From the NCBI GenBank assembly GCA_007859745.1, contig SMLU01000001.1:2356001-2420000 (forward strand): DNA of 64,000 bases, given 5' to 3'. The translations under genes were made by a program, and so were the position numbers. Position 1 is the first letter of the stretch. Every line of letters begins with the position of its first letter. Of the stretch, positions 16,286 to 25,818 are shown piece after piece. Below the pieces are notes generated by a model that was not told the origin of the DNA, searched no databases, and was given only the letters and a program-made list of their open reading frames with translations. The DNA is from Phycisphaerae bacterium RAS1. Its GTDB lineage: Bacteria; Planctomycetota; Phycisphaerae; UBA1845; Fen-1342.

Positions 16286-19200
16286 ATGAGCCGAAAACGC
16301 CGCCGGATTCGACGCCTCGTTCTGCACGGCGCGCTGGTCGTGCTGGTCGGCCTGCTCGTTGCCTACGCCTACGTCACGCGGCCGTCCGTCCTGCGGGCCT
16401 GGGTATTAAACGCATTAACGCAGCGGCCCGGGCTGGCGGTGCGCATCGGCGGAGCCGAGTTCTCTCCGTGGAACGGGCTGCAGGTCTTCGACCTGGAGAT
16501 CGCCGGCGTGAAGGGCGAGTCCTCTCCGCCGCCCGTCACACTCCGTGCCGCACAAGTCGACATTCATTGCAGCCTGTGGCGGCTGCTCGCCGGACACGTA
16601 CGCATCCGCGAGATCATTGTCCGCGGGGCCGAGCTTAATCTCGTGCGCGACCCGGCCGCCCTCACGCCCGCGCCGACCGACTCGACGGCCACCCGCCCGG
16701 CGCAGGCGATCGAACGGCTCTTCGGCATCCTGCGCGCCGACCTGCCCCGCATCCGGATCGCCGACGCCGATATCCGCTGCTTTGAGCGCGGCGACGGAAA
16801 GCCGCGATTGCTGGATCGCTGGCGCGTGCGTGCCGACGCCGCCCGTAATGAGACGGGGCTCGTCGCGCGGGTCGCGCAACTGGGCAGCGCCGAGCGGCCG
16901 ATGCTGAGCCTGGCCTGGCGCGAGCCGGCGGCGGAGCTTCAGATTTCCAGCGACTGGCTGGACCTGGAGCCGATTCTCTCGTTTTTTCCGCCCGACGTGG
17001 TCCGCTACTTCGCCGCATGCGACGCGCACGGCCGGGTTCGGCTGGAGCACGCGTTGCTCCGCAGCGACCGCGCTCTGAACGCACAAAATCCGCTGCCGGC
17101 CCTGGCTTCGGCCGTGCTGCAATTCAGCGATCTGCGTTGCAGCCTGCCGGTGGAAGCCCGCCAGACGCCCGACGGGCTGGTTTCCCTCGCCCCATCCCAG
17201 CGATTCCTGAACGTCAGCGGCGGCCGGCTGGAACTCGCGTTGAACCGGCCGCTTTCGGACCAAGAGGGCGTCATTCAAGTCAGCGGCGACGCGCTGCTGA
17301 ACGACTCGCGCGCGCACCTGAACATCAACGCGCGCTCGCGATTTCTGGATGAACTGCTCCGCCCCGGACCCGAAACGGAGGCGGTCGAACCCCGCATGGG
17401 CGACGTCAATCACGCCGCTCTGACAGTCGAGGCGTTCAATCTCCCGACCGTGCAGAGCGCCCCGCTGTTTGTACACAGCCCGCGAATGCATCGCGGCATC
17501 GTCGCCTTCTTTGACGACTTCCTGCCGCGCGGCCGAATGAACGTCCGCATCCAGGTCCCGCGCCGCGACAGCCTTTCGCGCCGCGCGGCGGAGGCCGCCG
17601 ACAAGCCGATCGTCGAGGCCGAGCTGGAGCCGCTGGGCGTGAACTGCCGCTACTACAAGTTCCCCTACGATTTCGAGGACGCCCGCGGGCGCTTCCGGGT
17701 GGTCGGCGGGAGCATCCTGATCGACGGCGTGACGGTCCGACACGGAAGCGGCGTCGTGCACGTGAAGGGCGACGCCAACCACAGCAAGCCGTGGACCGGC
17801 ATGAACCTGCACTTCACGGCGCGCTCGCTCGTTCTGGACGAGGATCTGTACGCGGCTCTGCCGCCCACCTACCAGCAGCTCTGGGCCGCGGCCGCGCCGG
17901 TTGGCGTATGCGACGTCGTGACCACGCTCACGCGCGCCGAAGGCACGCCGGGTCAGCCGCCGCACGATGCGGCCGTGCGCGTCGAGGCGCGCGTCGTCGC
18001 GGCCAGCCTGAACATCGACCAGCGCACGCGCCTGACGCAAGCCGACGGCCTGTTGATCGCGGACGATGACCGCGTGCAGATTGTCGAACTCTTCGGCTAT
18101 GACGGCGACACCGCCGTCCGAATCTGCAATGCCGACGTCGCCGGCGGCAGCGGGCAGGAGCGCGTCGCCGTACAAGCGTCCGGCGTAGCGATCCGACGCA
18201 GCACTCCGGTCGCAACCGGCGACGGCAACGCCGCGGCTGAGATTCGCTTCGACGGCCGCGGCGACGTATGGGGGACGGTCGCCGGAAAGCTGACCGAGGG
18301 CGGCGAAAGCGGGCAATTCGCCGTGCATCTGACGGACGGCGCGCTCACCACCTTCGACCCGGCGCGCGCCTGGCAGGACGTACGCGGGTGGGTTTCCATT
18401 AACTCGCAGCAGCAGCGAATCGCCGACCTGACCGCCCGCCAGGGCGCGTCACGCCTGCGGGCCTCCGGCACGCTTCCCGAACATGACGGCGACGCACCGC
18501 TGCGGCTCAGCGTTACGGCGTCCGGCCCGGCCATTGGCGACTTGCTGGCGCAGTTGGTTCCGCCGCAATGGAAGCCGTTGGCGGATTCGTTCGGCTTCGG
18601 CGGCTCCGGCGAAGTCTGCGCGGAGATGACGCCGGCGGCCGGCGGCTCGGGCGGCGGACAGGACGTCGCGCTCGAGCTGTGCGCCGCCACCATGGTGCCC
18701 GAGTTTCTGCCGGTGGAGCTGCGCGCCGTCTCCGCCCGGGCGAGAATCGAGCCTGACGGATTCGAATTGGAGAGCCTCGACGGTCGCTACGGCCCGCAGG
18801 GAGACATTGTCGTCCGCGGCCGCGGGAGCTGGGGCGGCGCGACGGAGTGGCTGAACCTGGCCGTGACGGCCCAGGGTTGGGAGCTCTGCCCGAAGCTGAT
18901 CGCCGCCCTGCCGCCGGGCATCGCCGCCGGCGTCAACCGGTTCGCCCCGGCCGGGGCGATAGACGTGAAGTTCGAGCAGCTTGGCTACGAGGAGCGCGGC
19001 GGCCAGCGAACGTGGGTGGTCGACGGCGACGTCCGCCTGCGAAACGGCGTGCTCGAGCTGGGTTCGCCTTTGACCGAGGCCGACGGCCGCCTCGCCGGCG
19101 TCTGGCGGATTGACGCCGACGGCCGGACGCAGTGGAACGGCGGCTTCACCATCGAGCGCGGTTTCTTCGCCGGGCGACGGATCGCGGATTGGGAGGGGCA

Positions 19201-19876
19201 GATCGCCCAGTCGCCGGGGACCGATTGGCTGCGGCTCGAGAACCTGCGCGGCAAGCTGTGCGGCGGCGACGTGCTGGGCGGTGCGCGGCTGAACACGGAG
19301 ACTTCGACCTACGAGCTGTCGCTCGATTTGCGAAGCGTCAGACTAGACGAATTGGCCGCCGTGACCAGGAAGAGTAGTGAGCCTGCGGCCGGCGATGCCA
19401 CCGTTGACGGCCATGTGTACCTTGAAGGCGCATCCGGACCGGGCGCGTGGCGGCTGGGCGGAGGGTCGGTGCGCGTCACGGGCGCGTCCTTCCTGAAGAC
19501 GCCGGTGCTGATGCAGGTGTTCGAGCTGATCCTGCAGACGCGTCGCGCGCGTCCAAGCGAAGACCTCGACGTGATCGAACTCCGCTTCAGCCTCGACGGC
19601 GCGTTGGTGCGCTTCTCGCGCATCGACATTCAGGGGCGCGACCTGCGGCTGGTCGGCGAAGGGACGCTGAACCTGGACGGCAATCTGCTTTCGCTCTCGC
19701 TGCTGAGCGCCCACCCCAAGGCCTGGCCGCGTGTGCTGGTGCTCAGCGATTTTCTCGAGGCGGCCGGCCGCGAACTGGCGGCGTATCGCATCGAGGGACC
19801 GGTGACGGACCCGCGCGTCACGGTCGAACCGCTCCACAACATCGCCGAAACGCTCCGCCGGCTGGGAAGGGAATGA
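16286..19876 (+). CDS. AsmA/TamB-like large membrane-anchored protein
   Basis: A 1196-residue protein. A basic start (MSRKRRRIRR) and one transmembrane helix at about 11-32 (LVLHGALVVLVGLLVAYAYV) are followed by a very long beta-rich periplasmic domain with repeated G-x-hydrophobic strand patterns. AsmA-type features include LAVRIGGAEFSPWNGLQVFD and IREIIVRGAELNLVRD near the N-terminus. The C-terminal part has LDVIELRFSLDGALVRFSRI, GEGTLNLDGNLLSLSLLS and YRIEGPVTDPRV. Members of this superfamily are thought to bridge the envelope and move lipids to the outer membrane. The gene stands alone, with the aldolase 85 bases downstream. Confidence 0.8.
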   Translation: MSRKRRRIRRLVLHGALVVLVGLLVAYAYVTRPSVLRAWVLNALTQRPGLAVRIGGAEFSPWNGLQVFDLEIAGVKGESSPPPVTLRAAQVDIHCSLWRLLAGHVRIREIIVRGAELNLVRDPAALTPAPTDSTATRPAQAIERLFGILRADLPRIRIADADIRCFERGDGKPRLLDRWRVRADAARNETGLVARVAQLGSAERPMLSLAWREPAAELQISSDWLDLEPILSFFPPDVVRYFAACDAHGRVRLEHALLRSDRALNAQNPLPALASAVLQFSDLRCSLPVEARQTPDGLVSLAPSQRFLNVSGGRLELALNRPLSDQEGVIQVSGDALLNDSRAHLNINARSRFLDELLRPGPETEAVEPRMGDVNHAALTVEAFNLPTVQSAPLFVHSPRMHRGIVAFFDDFLPRGRMNVRIQVPRRDSLSRRAAEAADKPIVEAELEPLGVNCRYYKFPYDFEDARGRFRVVGGSILIDGVTVRHGSGVVHVKGDANHSKPWTGMNLHFTARSLVLDEDLYAALPPTYQQLWAAAAPVGVCDVVTTLTRAEGTPGQPPHDAAVRVEARVVAASLNIDQRTRLTQADGLLIADDDRVQIVELFGYDGDTAVRICNADVAGGSGQERVAVQASGVAIRRSTPVATGDGNAAAEIRFDGRGDVWGTVAGKLTEGGESGQFAVHLTDGALTTFDPARAWQDVRGWVSINSQQQRIADLTARQGASRLRASGTLPEHDGDAPLRLSVTASGPAIGDLLAQLVPPQWKPLADSFGFGGSGEVCAEMTPAAGGSGGGQDVALELCAATMVPEFLPVELRAVSARARIEPDGFELESLDGRYGPQGDIVVRGRGSWGGATEWLNLAVTAQGWELCPKLIAALPPGIAAGVNRFAPAGAIDVKFEQLGYEERGGQRTWVVDGDVRLRNGVLELGSPLTEADGRLAGVWRIDADGRTQWNGGFTIERGFFAGRRIADWEGQIAQSPGTDWLRLENLRGKLCGGDVLGGARLNTETSTYELSLDLRSVRLDELAAVTRKSSEPAAGDATVDGHVYLEGASGPGAWRLGGGSVRVTGASFLKTPVLMQVFELILQTRRARPSEDLDVIELRFSLDGALVRFSRIDIQGRDLRLVGEGTLNLDGNLLSLSLLSAHPKAWPRVLVLSDFLEAAGRELAAYRIEGPVTDPRVTVEPLHNIAETLRRLGRE

Positions 19877-19961
19877 CGGCGTGGGGCGCGCCGCGAACGG
19901 CACGTGTAGAATCCCGCGGAATCAGACTTTCTCTTGGCCCGATTGGTTCGAGGATCATCGC

Positions 19962-20597
19962 GTGCGCGAACTCCGTGAACGAATGTGTCAGATCGGCCGG
20001 CGCGCCTATCGGCGCCAGCTCGTCGCCGCAACCGAGGGCAACTTCTCCTGCCGGCTCGACGGCGGGCGAGTCCTCTGCACACCCACCGGACTGTGCAAGG
20101 GGCTGCTGTCGCCGGCCGACCTGTGCGTGATCGACGCCGACGGAAATCAGATCGACGGCGCGCGGCGGCCCAGCAGCGAGATGCGCGTACATCTCGAGGT
20201 TTACCACAGCGACCCCGCGGCCGGCGCGGTGATCCACACGCACCCGCCTTTCGCCACCACGTTCGCCGTGCTGGGTGAGGCGGTCCCGCCTGCGATTCTC
20301 CCGGAGAGCGAGCTGTTTCTGGGCGCCGTCCCGCTCGTGCCCTACGAAACCACCGGCACGGTCGCCCTGGCCGATGCGCTGCGCCCGTTCATCGCCGGAC
20401 ACTCGGCCGTGCTGCTGCAAAATCACGGTGCGCTGAGCTGGGGCGCCAGCCTCGAATCGGCGTATGACCTGACCGAGATGCTCGAGGCCGTCTGCCGCGT
20501 GATTCACCAGGCCAGGCAGATCGGCCAACCCCGGTCAATCCCCGCCGGCAAGCTGGCCGAACTCCGCGCCCGGCGGAGCAGGAGCGGGAATCCGTAG
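19962..20597 (+). CDS. Class II aldolase (FucA/AraD-like)
   Basis: A 211-residue cytoplasmic zinc enzyme. From GTG 19962, the metal and catalytic residues fall at Glu73 (PSSEMRVHLEV), His92 and His94 (VIHTHPP) and His155 (LLQNHG), the same numbering as E. coli L-fuculose-1-phosphate aldolase. That match supports this start. ATEGNFSCRL is the phosphate-binding segment. The substrate is not determined by the sequence; methylthioribulose-phosphate dehydratases share the fold. A GAGG lies about 9 bases upstream. The stop TAG lies in the left arm of the next palindrome. Confidence 0.85.
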   Translation: MRELRERMCQIGRRAYRRQLVAATEGNFSCRLDGGRVLCTPTGLCKGLLSPADLCVIDADGNQIDGARRPSSEMRVHLEVYHSDPAAGAVIHTHPPFATTFAVLGEAVPPAILPESELFLGAVPLVPYETTGTVALADALRPFIAGHSAVLLQNHGALSWGASLESAYDLTEMLEAVCRVIHQARQIGQPRSIPAGKLAELRARRSRSGNP

Positions 20598-20671
20598 CGT
20601 CGGACCTCTGCGTCCGACGGAGTCTTCCGCCGTTTTGGTACGCCGTCGGACGCGGAGGTCCGACGCTACGG
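20592..20671. repeat. Family C palindrome, inverted pair
   Basis: CCGTAGCGTCGGACCTCTGC (from 20592) is the reverse complement, apart from one base, of the arm ending at 20671; arms are about 29 bases and the loop about 21. The stop codon of the aldolase is the TAG of the left arm. The same unit occurs as three direct repeats at 13179-13266. Confidence 0.9.
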
Positions 20672-20683
20672 GCGGCTTCAGTT

Positions 20684-20750
20684 TGGGGGACCGGCCTCTG
20701 GCCGGTCTTTGCCTCTTCGACAAGAACGAGACCGGCCAGAGGCCGGTCCC
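20684..20750. repeat. Family E palindrome, copy 1; gene-free stretch 20598-20909
   Basis: Arms GGGGGACCGGCCTCTGGCC (from 20685) and GACCGGCCAGAGGCCGGTCC (from 20730) pair around a 22-base loop. Each arm is itself palindromic (GGCC-rich). It follows family C directly, so the stretch between aldolase and asd holds two different elements. From 20751 to 20909 no gene or riboswitch is visible. The related copy is at 28285-28358. Confidence 0.9.
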
Positions 20751-20909
20751 GCAAACGGACCCACTACACCCGCTGCTCCCGCTACCGGCTTTGCGGCCCA
20801 TTCGCCGACCAGGGACTATCATCTGCGGACATGACGCGGCGGCACACGCTGCGCGCGGAGCGAATCCACTGTGCTCTCGAGTCCGATGCGTGCGAACGGA
20901 GACTGGCGC

Positions 20910-21908
20910 ATGAAGCGCGTGGCGATTGTCGGTGCAACGGGGGCGGTGGGGCAGGAATTCTGCGCGGTCCTGGCCGCCAGAAAATTCCCCGCGGCCTCCT
21001 GCCGCATGCTCGCTTCTGCCCGCTCGGCGGGAAAGCGCGTGGACTGGGCCGGCTCTTCGCAGGTCGTGGAGGAGCTGGCGCCGGCCGCGTTTGACGGGAT
21101 CGACGTGGCGTTCTTCTCCGCCGGCGCGTCAGTCAGCCGCGAGTTTGCGCCGCTGGCGGCGAAGCGCGGGGCGCTGGTGGTGGACAATTCGTCGGCCTTT
21201 CGCATGGATCCGAACGTGCCTCTGGTGGTGCCCGAAGTGAATCCGCAGGACGCCCGCAGCCACCAGGGGATCATCGCCAACCCCAACTGCTCGACGATCA
21301 TCCTGGTCGTGCCGCTCTGGCCGCTGCACCAGGCGGCCGGCGTGAAGCGCGTCGTGGTCAGCACGTACCAGGCCGCCAGCGGCGCCGGAGCGCGGGCGCT
21401 GGCTGAGCTGGAGACGCAAACGCGCGAGGTCCTCGCCGGCCGGCAGGCTCGGCCGGAAGTCTTCCCGGTGCCCTGCGCGTTCAACGTCTTCAGCCACAAC
21501 ACGACCATCGGCGACGACGGCTACAACGTGGAAGAGCGGAAGATGGTGCTGGAGACGCACAAGATCTTCGGCGACTCGTCGATCGGGGTGGCGCCGACCT
21601 GCATGCGCGTGCCGGTCATGCGGGCGCACACCGAATCGCTCAGCATTGAGTTCGCCCGCCCGCTGAGCGAGCAGAGCGCGCGTGAAATCCTAGCGAAGGC
21701 CCCCGGCGTGCGCGTGGTCGACGACCGCGCCCGCAACTACTTCCCCATGCCGCTCGACGCCACGGGCCAGGATGAAGTGCTGGTCGGCCGCATCCGCCAG
21801 GATGCGAGTGTGCCGGAGGGGCGCGGATTGCAGTTCATCTGCAGCGGGGATCAGCTTCTGAAGGGGGCGGCGTTGAACGCCGTGCAGATTGCGGAGCTGC
21901 TGCTGTAG
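20910..21908 (+). CDS. asd: Aspartate-semialdehyde dehydrogenase
   Basis: A 332-residue enzyme reducing L-aspartyl-4-phosphate to aspartate semialdehyde with NADPH, on the route to lysine/diaminopimelate, threonine and methionine. Visible features are the Rossmann start MKRVAIVGATGAVGQEF, AFFSAGASVS, VDNSSAFRMD, the catalytic Cys127 in NPNCSTI, the glycine-rich QAASGAGARAL loop, RVPVMRAHTESL (substrate Arg/His) and GAALNAVQIAE at the end. The ATG at 20910 is chosen because upstream in-frame codons do not belong to the fold. It is single and not clustered with dapA or lysC. Confidence 0.93.
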   Translation: MKRVAIVGATGAVGQEFCAVLAARKFPAASCRMLASARSAGKRVDWAGSSQVVEELAPAAFDGIDVAFFSAGASVSREFAPLAAKRGALVVDNSSAFRMDPNVPLVVPEVNPQDARSHQGIIANPNCSTIILVVPLWPLHQAAGVKRVVVSTYQAASGAGARALAELETQTREVLAGRQARPEVFPVPCAFNVFSHNTTIGDDGYNVEERKMVLETHKIFGDSSIGVAPTCMRVPVMRAHTESLSIEFARPLSEQSAREILAKAPGVRVVDDRARNYFPMPLDATGQDEVLVGRIRQDASVPEGRGLQFICSGDQLLKGAALNAVQIAELLL

Positions 21909-21919
21909 GGCGCCGCGGG

Positions 21920-23620
21920 TCACGGGGCCGGGCTGAACTGCAGCACGCTGGTCTGCGGGCCGCGCGGAAAGTACTCCACCGTCACGGTTCGCCCGCCGCG
22001 CTTCACCCGCAACGTTACTTTGCGATCCGGGTCGTCGTGAAACGACACGCCGGCCAGCGGCTCGCCTTCGCGCAGGCCGGCGCGCTCCGCCGCCGAGCCG
22101 GGCTTGAGGCCGCGCACCTTGCGATCGGCCAGCGTGCGCGCCTGGTCCAGGCCCAGGTCGAAGAGGGCAAGCGTCTGGCTGCGGCCGCGGAGGCGCGGGG
22201 CCAGAGCCTCTTCGGGGAGCTCCACCGTGTCCGCCTGAATCACGAAGCGCTCGAATTCGGCCGCGAACCAGTCTCCCAGCAATTTCACGCCGTTGTCGCG
22301 AACAAGGTCGTTGGTCAGCTCGAAGGTCGGCTCCTGCCGGGCGCGTTCCAGCAGCGCCAGAAACAGCCGATCCAGCCCGTCGGCGACGCCGTGCTGCGCG
22401 GCGAGATGATGCCAGCGGACGCCCAGCAGCCGGCCGCGCTGGTAAGCGACCTCGCCGACGGTGTCGCGCTGCGACCAGTAGTTCTTCTGGATGTCCTCGT
22501 TGGTCGCGTGACGGGCCGGGTTGGCGGCGTATTCACGAAGCTGGCGATTGAGCCAGCGGGCGAACGTCTCAGCAGGCCAGAGGTCCGAATCCAGCAGGAT
22601 GCGCTGCGCGTAGTAATCCGTCAGCCCTTCGACGAACCAAAAGCACAGCTCGTCCGGCTCGCGGGCCCGCAGCGCGCGGCCGTTCCACTGGTGAAACAGC
22701 TCGTGCGCGAAGAGGTTTTCGACGCCGTCGTTCCAGGGCGAGTCAGGCGAGAGAAAGAGGGCGAAGCTCTGGTACAGGCCTGAGCCGACCATGCGCTGCT
22801 GGCCGGACTGGCTTGATTCGCCCACGGGCACGGCGGTCACGATGAACTCGTGCAGGCCATTCTCGCCGGCGAAGGCGCACTGTTTCGCAAAGATCTCCGC
22901 CGCCCGCTTGGCGAATTCCTCGGCGCTGAAGCCGAAACGGTCGACCAGCGCCACCTGCAGCGTGCGCTCGCCCGACTTGGCGCTCGCGCGCGTCAGCCGC
23001 CCGGCGAGATAGACGGACGAACGCAGATCGGCGGGCTTCATCGGCGCCGCGACGGCCCGGCCGACGCCCCACGAGCACGCCGCGCTCCAGCCGGCCGGCA
23101 ACTCCCAGCGAATAATGACGTCGTATTGCTCAGGCATGCCGCCGCCGGACTCGGGCGTCAGCAGGAACGTGCTGCCGATCGCGTGAAAGAAACGCTGGGC
23201 GCAGATCGGCGCGTGAACCGCCTCCCACTCGCCGCGCCGCCGGGACTCGACATCGTAGCTGCAGCGGACGACCGCGCCCGTGCGGTGGCGCAGCTCCCAG
23301 CGTCCTTCCTTCCGCGCCTGCTCCGCGGCGTTCTCGAACTTCAGGTTCTCGATCAGCTCGGGGACGTTTTCCACCGTGCCGAAGCGCGGCGCGATCGAAA
23401 GAAATGAGTTCGTTCGGCCCGCGGTCGACCATTCGACCTCGACGTGCAGCCGGCCGCGCTGCGGATCGGGCTTCAGCACGTAGGTCACGACTTCGCTCGC
23501 CGCCGCGCTGGTCTGAAGCAACACCAGCAGCATCGGCAGGAGCTGCGCTGCCCGCCGCGGTGCGGCGTGCAACCCGTGCGCGGGGCGCCGCCCGGCGTTC
23601 GGATCAACCGGCCTCTTCAT
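21920..23620 (-). CDS. M61-type zinc aminopeptidase with C-terminal PDZ-like domain
   Basis: A 566-residue exported metallopeptidase. A hydrophobic N-terminal segment (AAQLLPMLLVLLQTSAAA, about 24-41) is a signal or anchor. A beta-sandwich domain spans about 45-215. The gluzincin catalytic core has His306-Glu-Leu-Phe-His310 (FAHELFHQWNG) and the third zinc ligand Glu331 (WFVEGLTDYYA). Residues of about 480-566 (VRGLKPGSAAERAGLREGEP) form a PDZ-like domain. The start is ATG 23620; a much longer upstream frame is antisense to the TPR gene. It converges with asd across 11 bases and diverges from the TPR gene by 27 bases. Confidence 0.88.
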   Translation of the reverse strand: MKRPVDPNAGRRPAHGLHAAPRRAAQLLPMLLVLLQTSAAASEVVTYVLKPDPQRGRLHVEVEWSTAGRTNSFLSIAPRFGTVENVPELIENLKFENAAEQARKEGRWELRHRTGAVVRCSYDVESRRRGEWEAVHAPICAQRFFHAIGSTFLLTPESGGGMPEQYDVIIRWELPAGWSAACSWGVGRAVAAPMKPADLRSSVYLAGRLTRASAKSGERTLQVALVDRFGFSAEEFAKRAAEIFAKQCAFAGENGLHEFIVTAVPVGESSQSGQQRMVGSGLYQSFALFLSPDSPWNDGVENLFAHELFHQWNGRALRAREPDELCFWFVEGLTDYYAQRILLDSDLWPAETFARWLNRQLREYAANPARHATNEDIQKNYWSQRDTVGEVAYQRGRLLGVRWHHLAAQHGVADGLDRLFLALLERARQEPTFELTNDLVRDNGVKLLGDWFAAEFERFVIQADTVELPEEALAPRLRGRSQTLALFDLGLDQARTLADRKVRGLKPGSAAERAGLREGEPLAGVSFHDDPDRKVTLRVKRGGRTVTVEYFPRGPQTSVLQFSPAP

Positions 23621-23647
23621 CCGATGACACCGGGCAAGGTGATTCTC

Positions 23648-24895
23648 ATGCGCACGCCCTGCATTGCACTCAGCCTGACGCTCTGCGCGGGACGGCCCGC
23701 CGCCGCGAGTTCTCCGGTGCTGCTGCGTCCGGAGTATAGCGAGAAGCCGGGGGCGGCGGCTCCGCGCTGGCCGCTGACGCCGTCGCGCGACCTGGCGCTG
23801 ACGCTGGGCTTGTCCGGAGACGACGCTTGCGTCGACGTGTGGATGTCCAGCGACAGCGGGCGCTCGTGGAGTTGGACCGGGCGGACGCCGGACCGTTTTG
23901 GCGTGGTGCGCCTGAGTGTGGCCGAAGATGGCTTCTACCAGTTTTACGTGGTCGCGACGAACGCGGCCGGGCCGTCCGGAGACGATCCCGCCGTCGGCTC
24001 GACGCCGCACGCGACGATCGAAGTGGACGCGACGCCGCCGACGTTTCAGTTGATCTCGGCGTCGTGGCCGGGCGCGGATCAGCCGCTCAGCATCCGAGCG
24101 GTGTTGATTGATGAACACGCGATGCCGGAGGTGCGCGTTTTCTACCGCGACGGGCCGGATCGCGCCTGGGTGGACGGCGGCACGGCGCCATGCGCCGATG
24201 GGCGGTTGTCGTGGCGGCCGCGAGGCAGGCTCGGCAGCGGCCGCATCGACCTGCGCGTGGTGGCGTCGGATTGGGCGGGAAACTGCGTCTTTGACGAGCT
24301 GTCCGACATCCGAACGCCCCAAGCACGTGCAGCCGTGCCGGCCCCACCGGGACTCGAGCTGGCGGCGCGCGTCGAACCGCAACGGAATGTCCCCGACGAG
24401 CCAGGCACGTCGCCAACGTCGCGCGTGGCTGCCGATATCGTCCACCTGCGTTCGCTCGCGGCACAATTCAGCCGCCAGGGTCGCCATGAGCTGGCGCTGG
24501 CGCGCCTGGAGGATGCCCTAGCGCTGCGGCCGGACGACGGCGACCTCCTGACCGCTGCCGGCGAAGCCTGCCTGCAGCTCGGGCGACTGGAGGCGGCGGA
24601 CGCCCGCTTCGCCGCGGCGCTTCGCGGCGCGGCTGACGACGCCGGAGCTCTGCGTGGTTCGGCGCGTCTGGCGGCGGCACGCGGAAGGCACGCGGACGCC
24701 CGGCATCACCTGCTGAGGCTGGTTGAGCTGGCGCCGCAGGATGCGGCGTCGTGGCTGGCGCTCGGAGACGCGTGTTTTCAGCTTGGAGAGCGCGAGGCCG
24801 CGTCCGACGCATGGCGGCGGGCGCTGGAACTGGGCGGGGACCAGGAGGCGGCCGGGCAGGCCCGACGACGGCTGGAGCAGTTTTCAAACCGCTGA
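23648..24895 (+). CDS. Secreted TPR-repeat protein with Ig/fibronectin-like region
   Basis: A 415-residue protein with a short signal sequence (IALSLTLCAGRPAAASS). Residues 25-215 contain beta-sandwich patterns (DVWMSSDSGRSWSWTGRTPD, GFYQFYVVATNAAGPSGDD, IDLRVVASDWAGN). A Pro-rich linker follows and then tetratricopeptide repeats from about 270 to 410 (ELALARLEDALALRPDDGDL, LGDACFQLGEREAASDAWRR). It probably acts as a periplasmic scaffold. ATG 23648 has AAGGTG 7 bases upstream; ATG 23624 in frame is an alternative. It is divergent from the M61 peptidase by 27 bases. Confidence 0.75.
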   Translation: MRTPCIALSLTLCAGRPAAASSPVLLRPEYSEKPGAAAPRWPLTPSRDLALTLGLSGDDACVDVWMSSDSGRSWSWTGRTPDRFGVVRLSVAEDGFYQFYVVATNAAGPSGDDPAVGSTPHATIEVDATPPTFQLISASWPGADQPLSIRAVLIDEHAMPEVRVFYRDGPDRAWVDGGTAPCADGRLSWRPRGRLGSGRIDLRVVASDWAGNCVFDELSDIRTPQARAAVPAPPGLELAARVEPQRNVPDEPGTSPTSRVAADIVHLRSLAAQFSRQGRHELALARLEDALALRPDDGDLLTAAGEACLQLGRLEAADARFAAALRGAADDAGALRGSARLAAARGRHADARHHLLRLVELAPQDAASWLALGDACFQLGEREAASDAWRRALELGGDQEAAGQARRRLEQFSNR

Positions 24896-24910
24896 GCGCT
24901 CGCTGCGTTG

Positions 24911-24966
24911 GGGTGGGACGGGCGTCTCGCCCGTCGCGCGGACGGGCGAGACGCCCGTCCCACCCA
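24911..24966. repeat. Family D palindrome, copy 1
   Basis: GGTGGGACGGGCGTCTCGCC (from 24912) is matched by its reverse complement ending at 24965; the arms are 25 bases and the loop about 5. It lies at the junction of convergent genes (TPR and dockerin) and is a plausible bidirectional terminator. A second copy is at 62888-62951. Confidence 0.92.
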
Positions 24967-24993
24967 CGATGCGCTACTTTTGGTTAGCTACAC

Positions 24994-25818
24994 TCATCCG
25001 CCGCCGAGAATCAACTGAATAAACGCGTTGATGTCGAGGATGTTGACCTGTCCGTCGTCGTTGGCGTCGCCGTTTTCGATGATGCAATCTCGAAACTGCT
25101 CGACGTATCCGGCCGGGTCCATCAGGGCGAGCACGAAGCCGTTGATGTCGAGCACGTTGACCGAACCATCGCAATTCATGTCGCCGCGCAAGAGAAACTG
25201 GCCGATCAGTTGCACCGCGAAGTCCGTCGCCGGCATCAGTTCATCCACGAAGACCCACTCGGGCGAGCCGAGCGACGCGCTGCGGAAGATGCCGATGGTC
25301 TGGCCGCCCTGCCCCATGGTTCCGCCGCCGGTGGTCGCGAGGTAATTGCGGCCGAGAAAACTGTCCACCAGACGCACGCCGACGTAGTAATGTCCCGGCG
25401 GCAACCCGACCGCCAGCCCGGCGACGACGCCGCGGTAGGTGACCAGGTCAAACTGTGCCGGCAGGGTGTCGTTAAATTCAGGCGCGAGGTTCTCGATCAA
25501 TGCGACCTGCGTTAGCAGAAACGCGCCGCGATCCTCGATTTCCTCGCGCAGGATGATCACTTCGGCCGAGGCGTACGTGACGCCCGCGTCGCGATAGCCG
25601 ACCCACGCCACGCCCTGAAGAACGACGGGCGTTTCAATGGTGACGTCGTCGCACGTCCACGAGTCCGGCACGAGCGAGTTTCGCTCGCTCGACCGGCCGG
25701 TCAGGCCGTCGTGGCCGTCGGGCGGAGTCAGGAAGTTATCCAGCAGAATGGTGATTCCGCCGGCCATGCCGAGCGGCGAAAGCGTCAGCAACGCTACAAC
25801 GGACAGCAGCTTGGACAT
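24994..25818 (-). CDS. Secreted protein with C-terminal dockerin-like EF-hand pair
   Basis: A 274-residue protein. The signal peptide MSKLLSVVALLTLSPLGMAG precedes a beta-rich domain (about 25-200; TLPAQFDLVTYRG, LPPGHYYVGVRLVDSFLGRN). The C-terminus carries two calcium-binding loops, GDMNCDGSVNVLDINGF and GDANDDGQVNILDINAF, separated by a short helix. This is the type I dockerin-like pair that planctomycetes put on many exported proteins. The partner cohesin is unknown and none is seen here. The start at ATG 25818 gives the cleanest signal peptide. Function of the N-terminal domain unknown. Confidence 0.8.
   Translation of the reverse strand: MSKLLSVVALLTLSPLGMAGGITILLDNFLTPPDGHDGLTGRSSERNSLVPDSWTCDDVTIETPVVLQGVAWVGYRDAGVTYASAEVIILREEIEDRGAFLLTQVALIENLAPEFNDTLPAQFDLVTYRGVVAGLAVGLPPGHYYVGVRLVDSFLGRNYLATTGGGTMGQGGQTIGIFRSASLGSPEWVFVDELMPATDFAVQLIGQFLLRGDMNCDGSVNVLDINGFVLALMDPAGYVEQFRDCIIENGDANDDGQVNILDINAFIQLILGGG

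Noticed and set aside
16415-18328. 637-codon minus-strand open frame
   Set aside because: Antisense shadow of the AsmA-like gene; no family motif and strongly biased composition.
20751-20909. Possible lysine riboswitch before asd
   Set aside because: No recognisable aptamer pairing or terminator; the space is short and mostly palindrome sequence.
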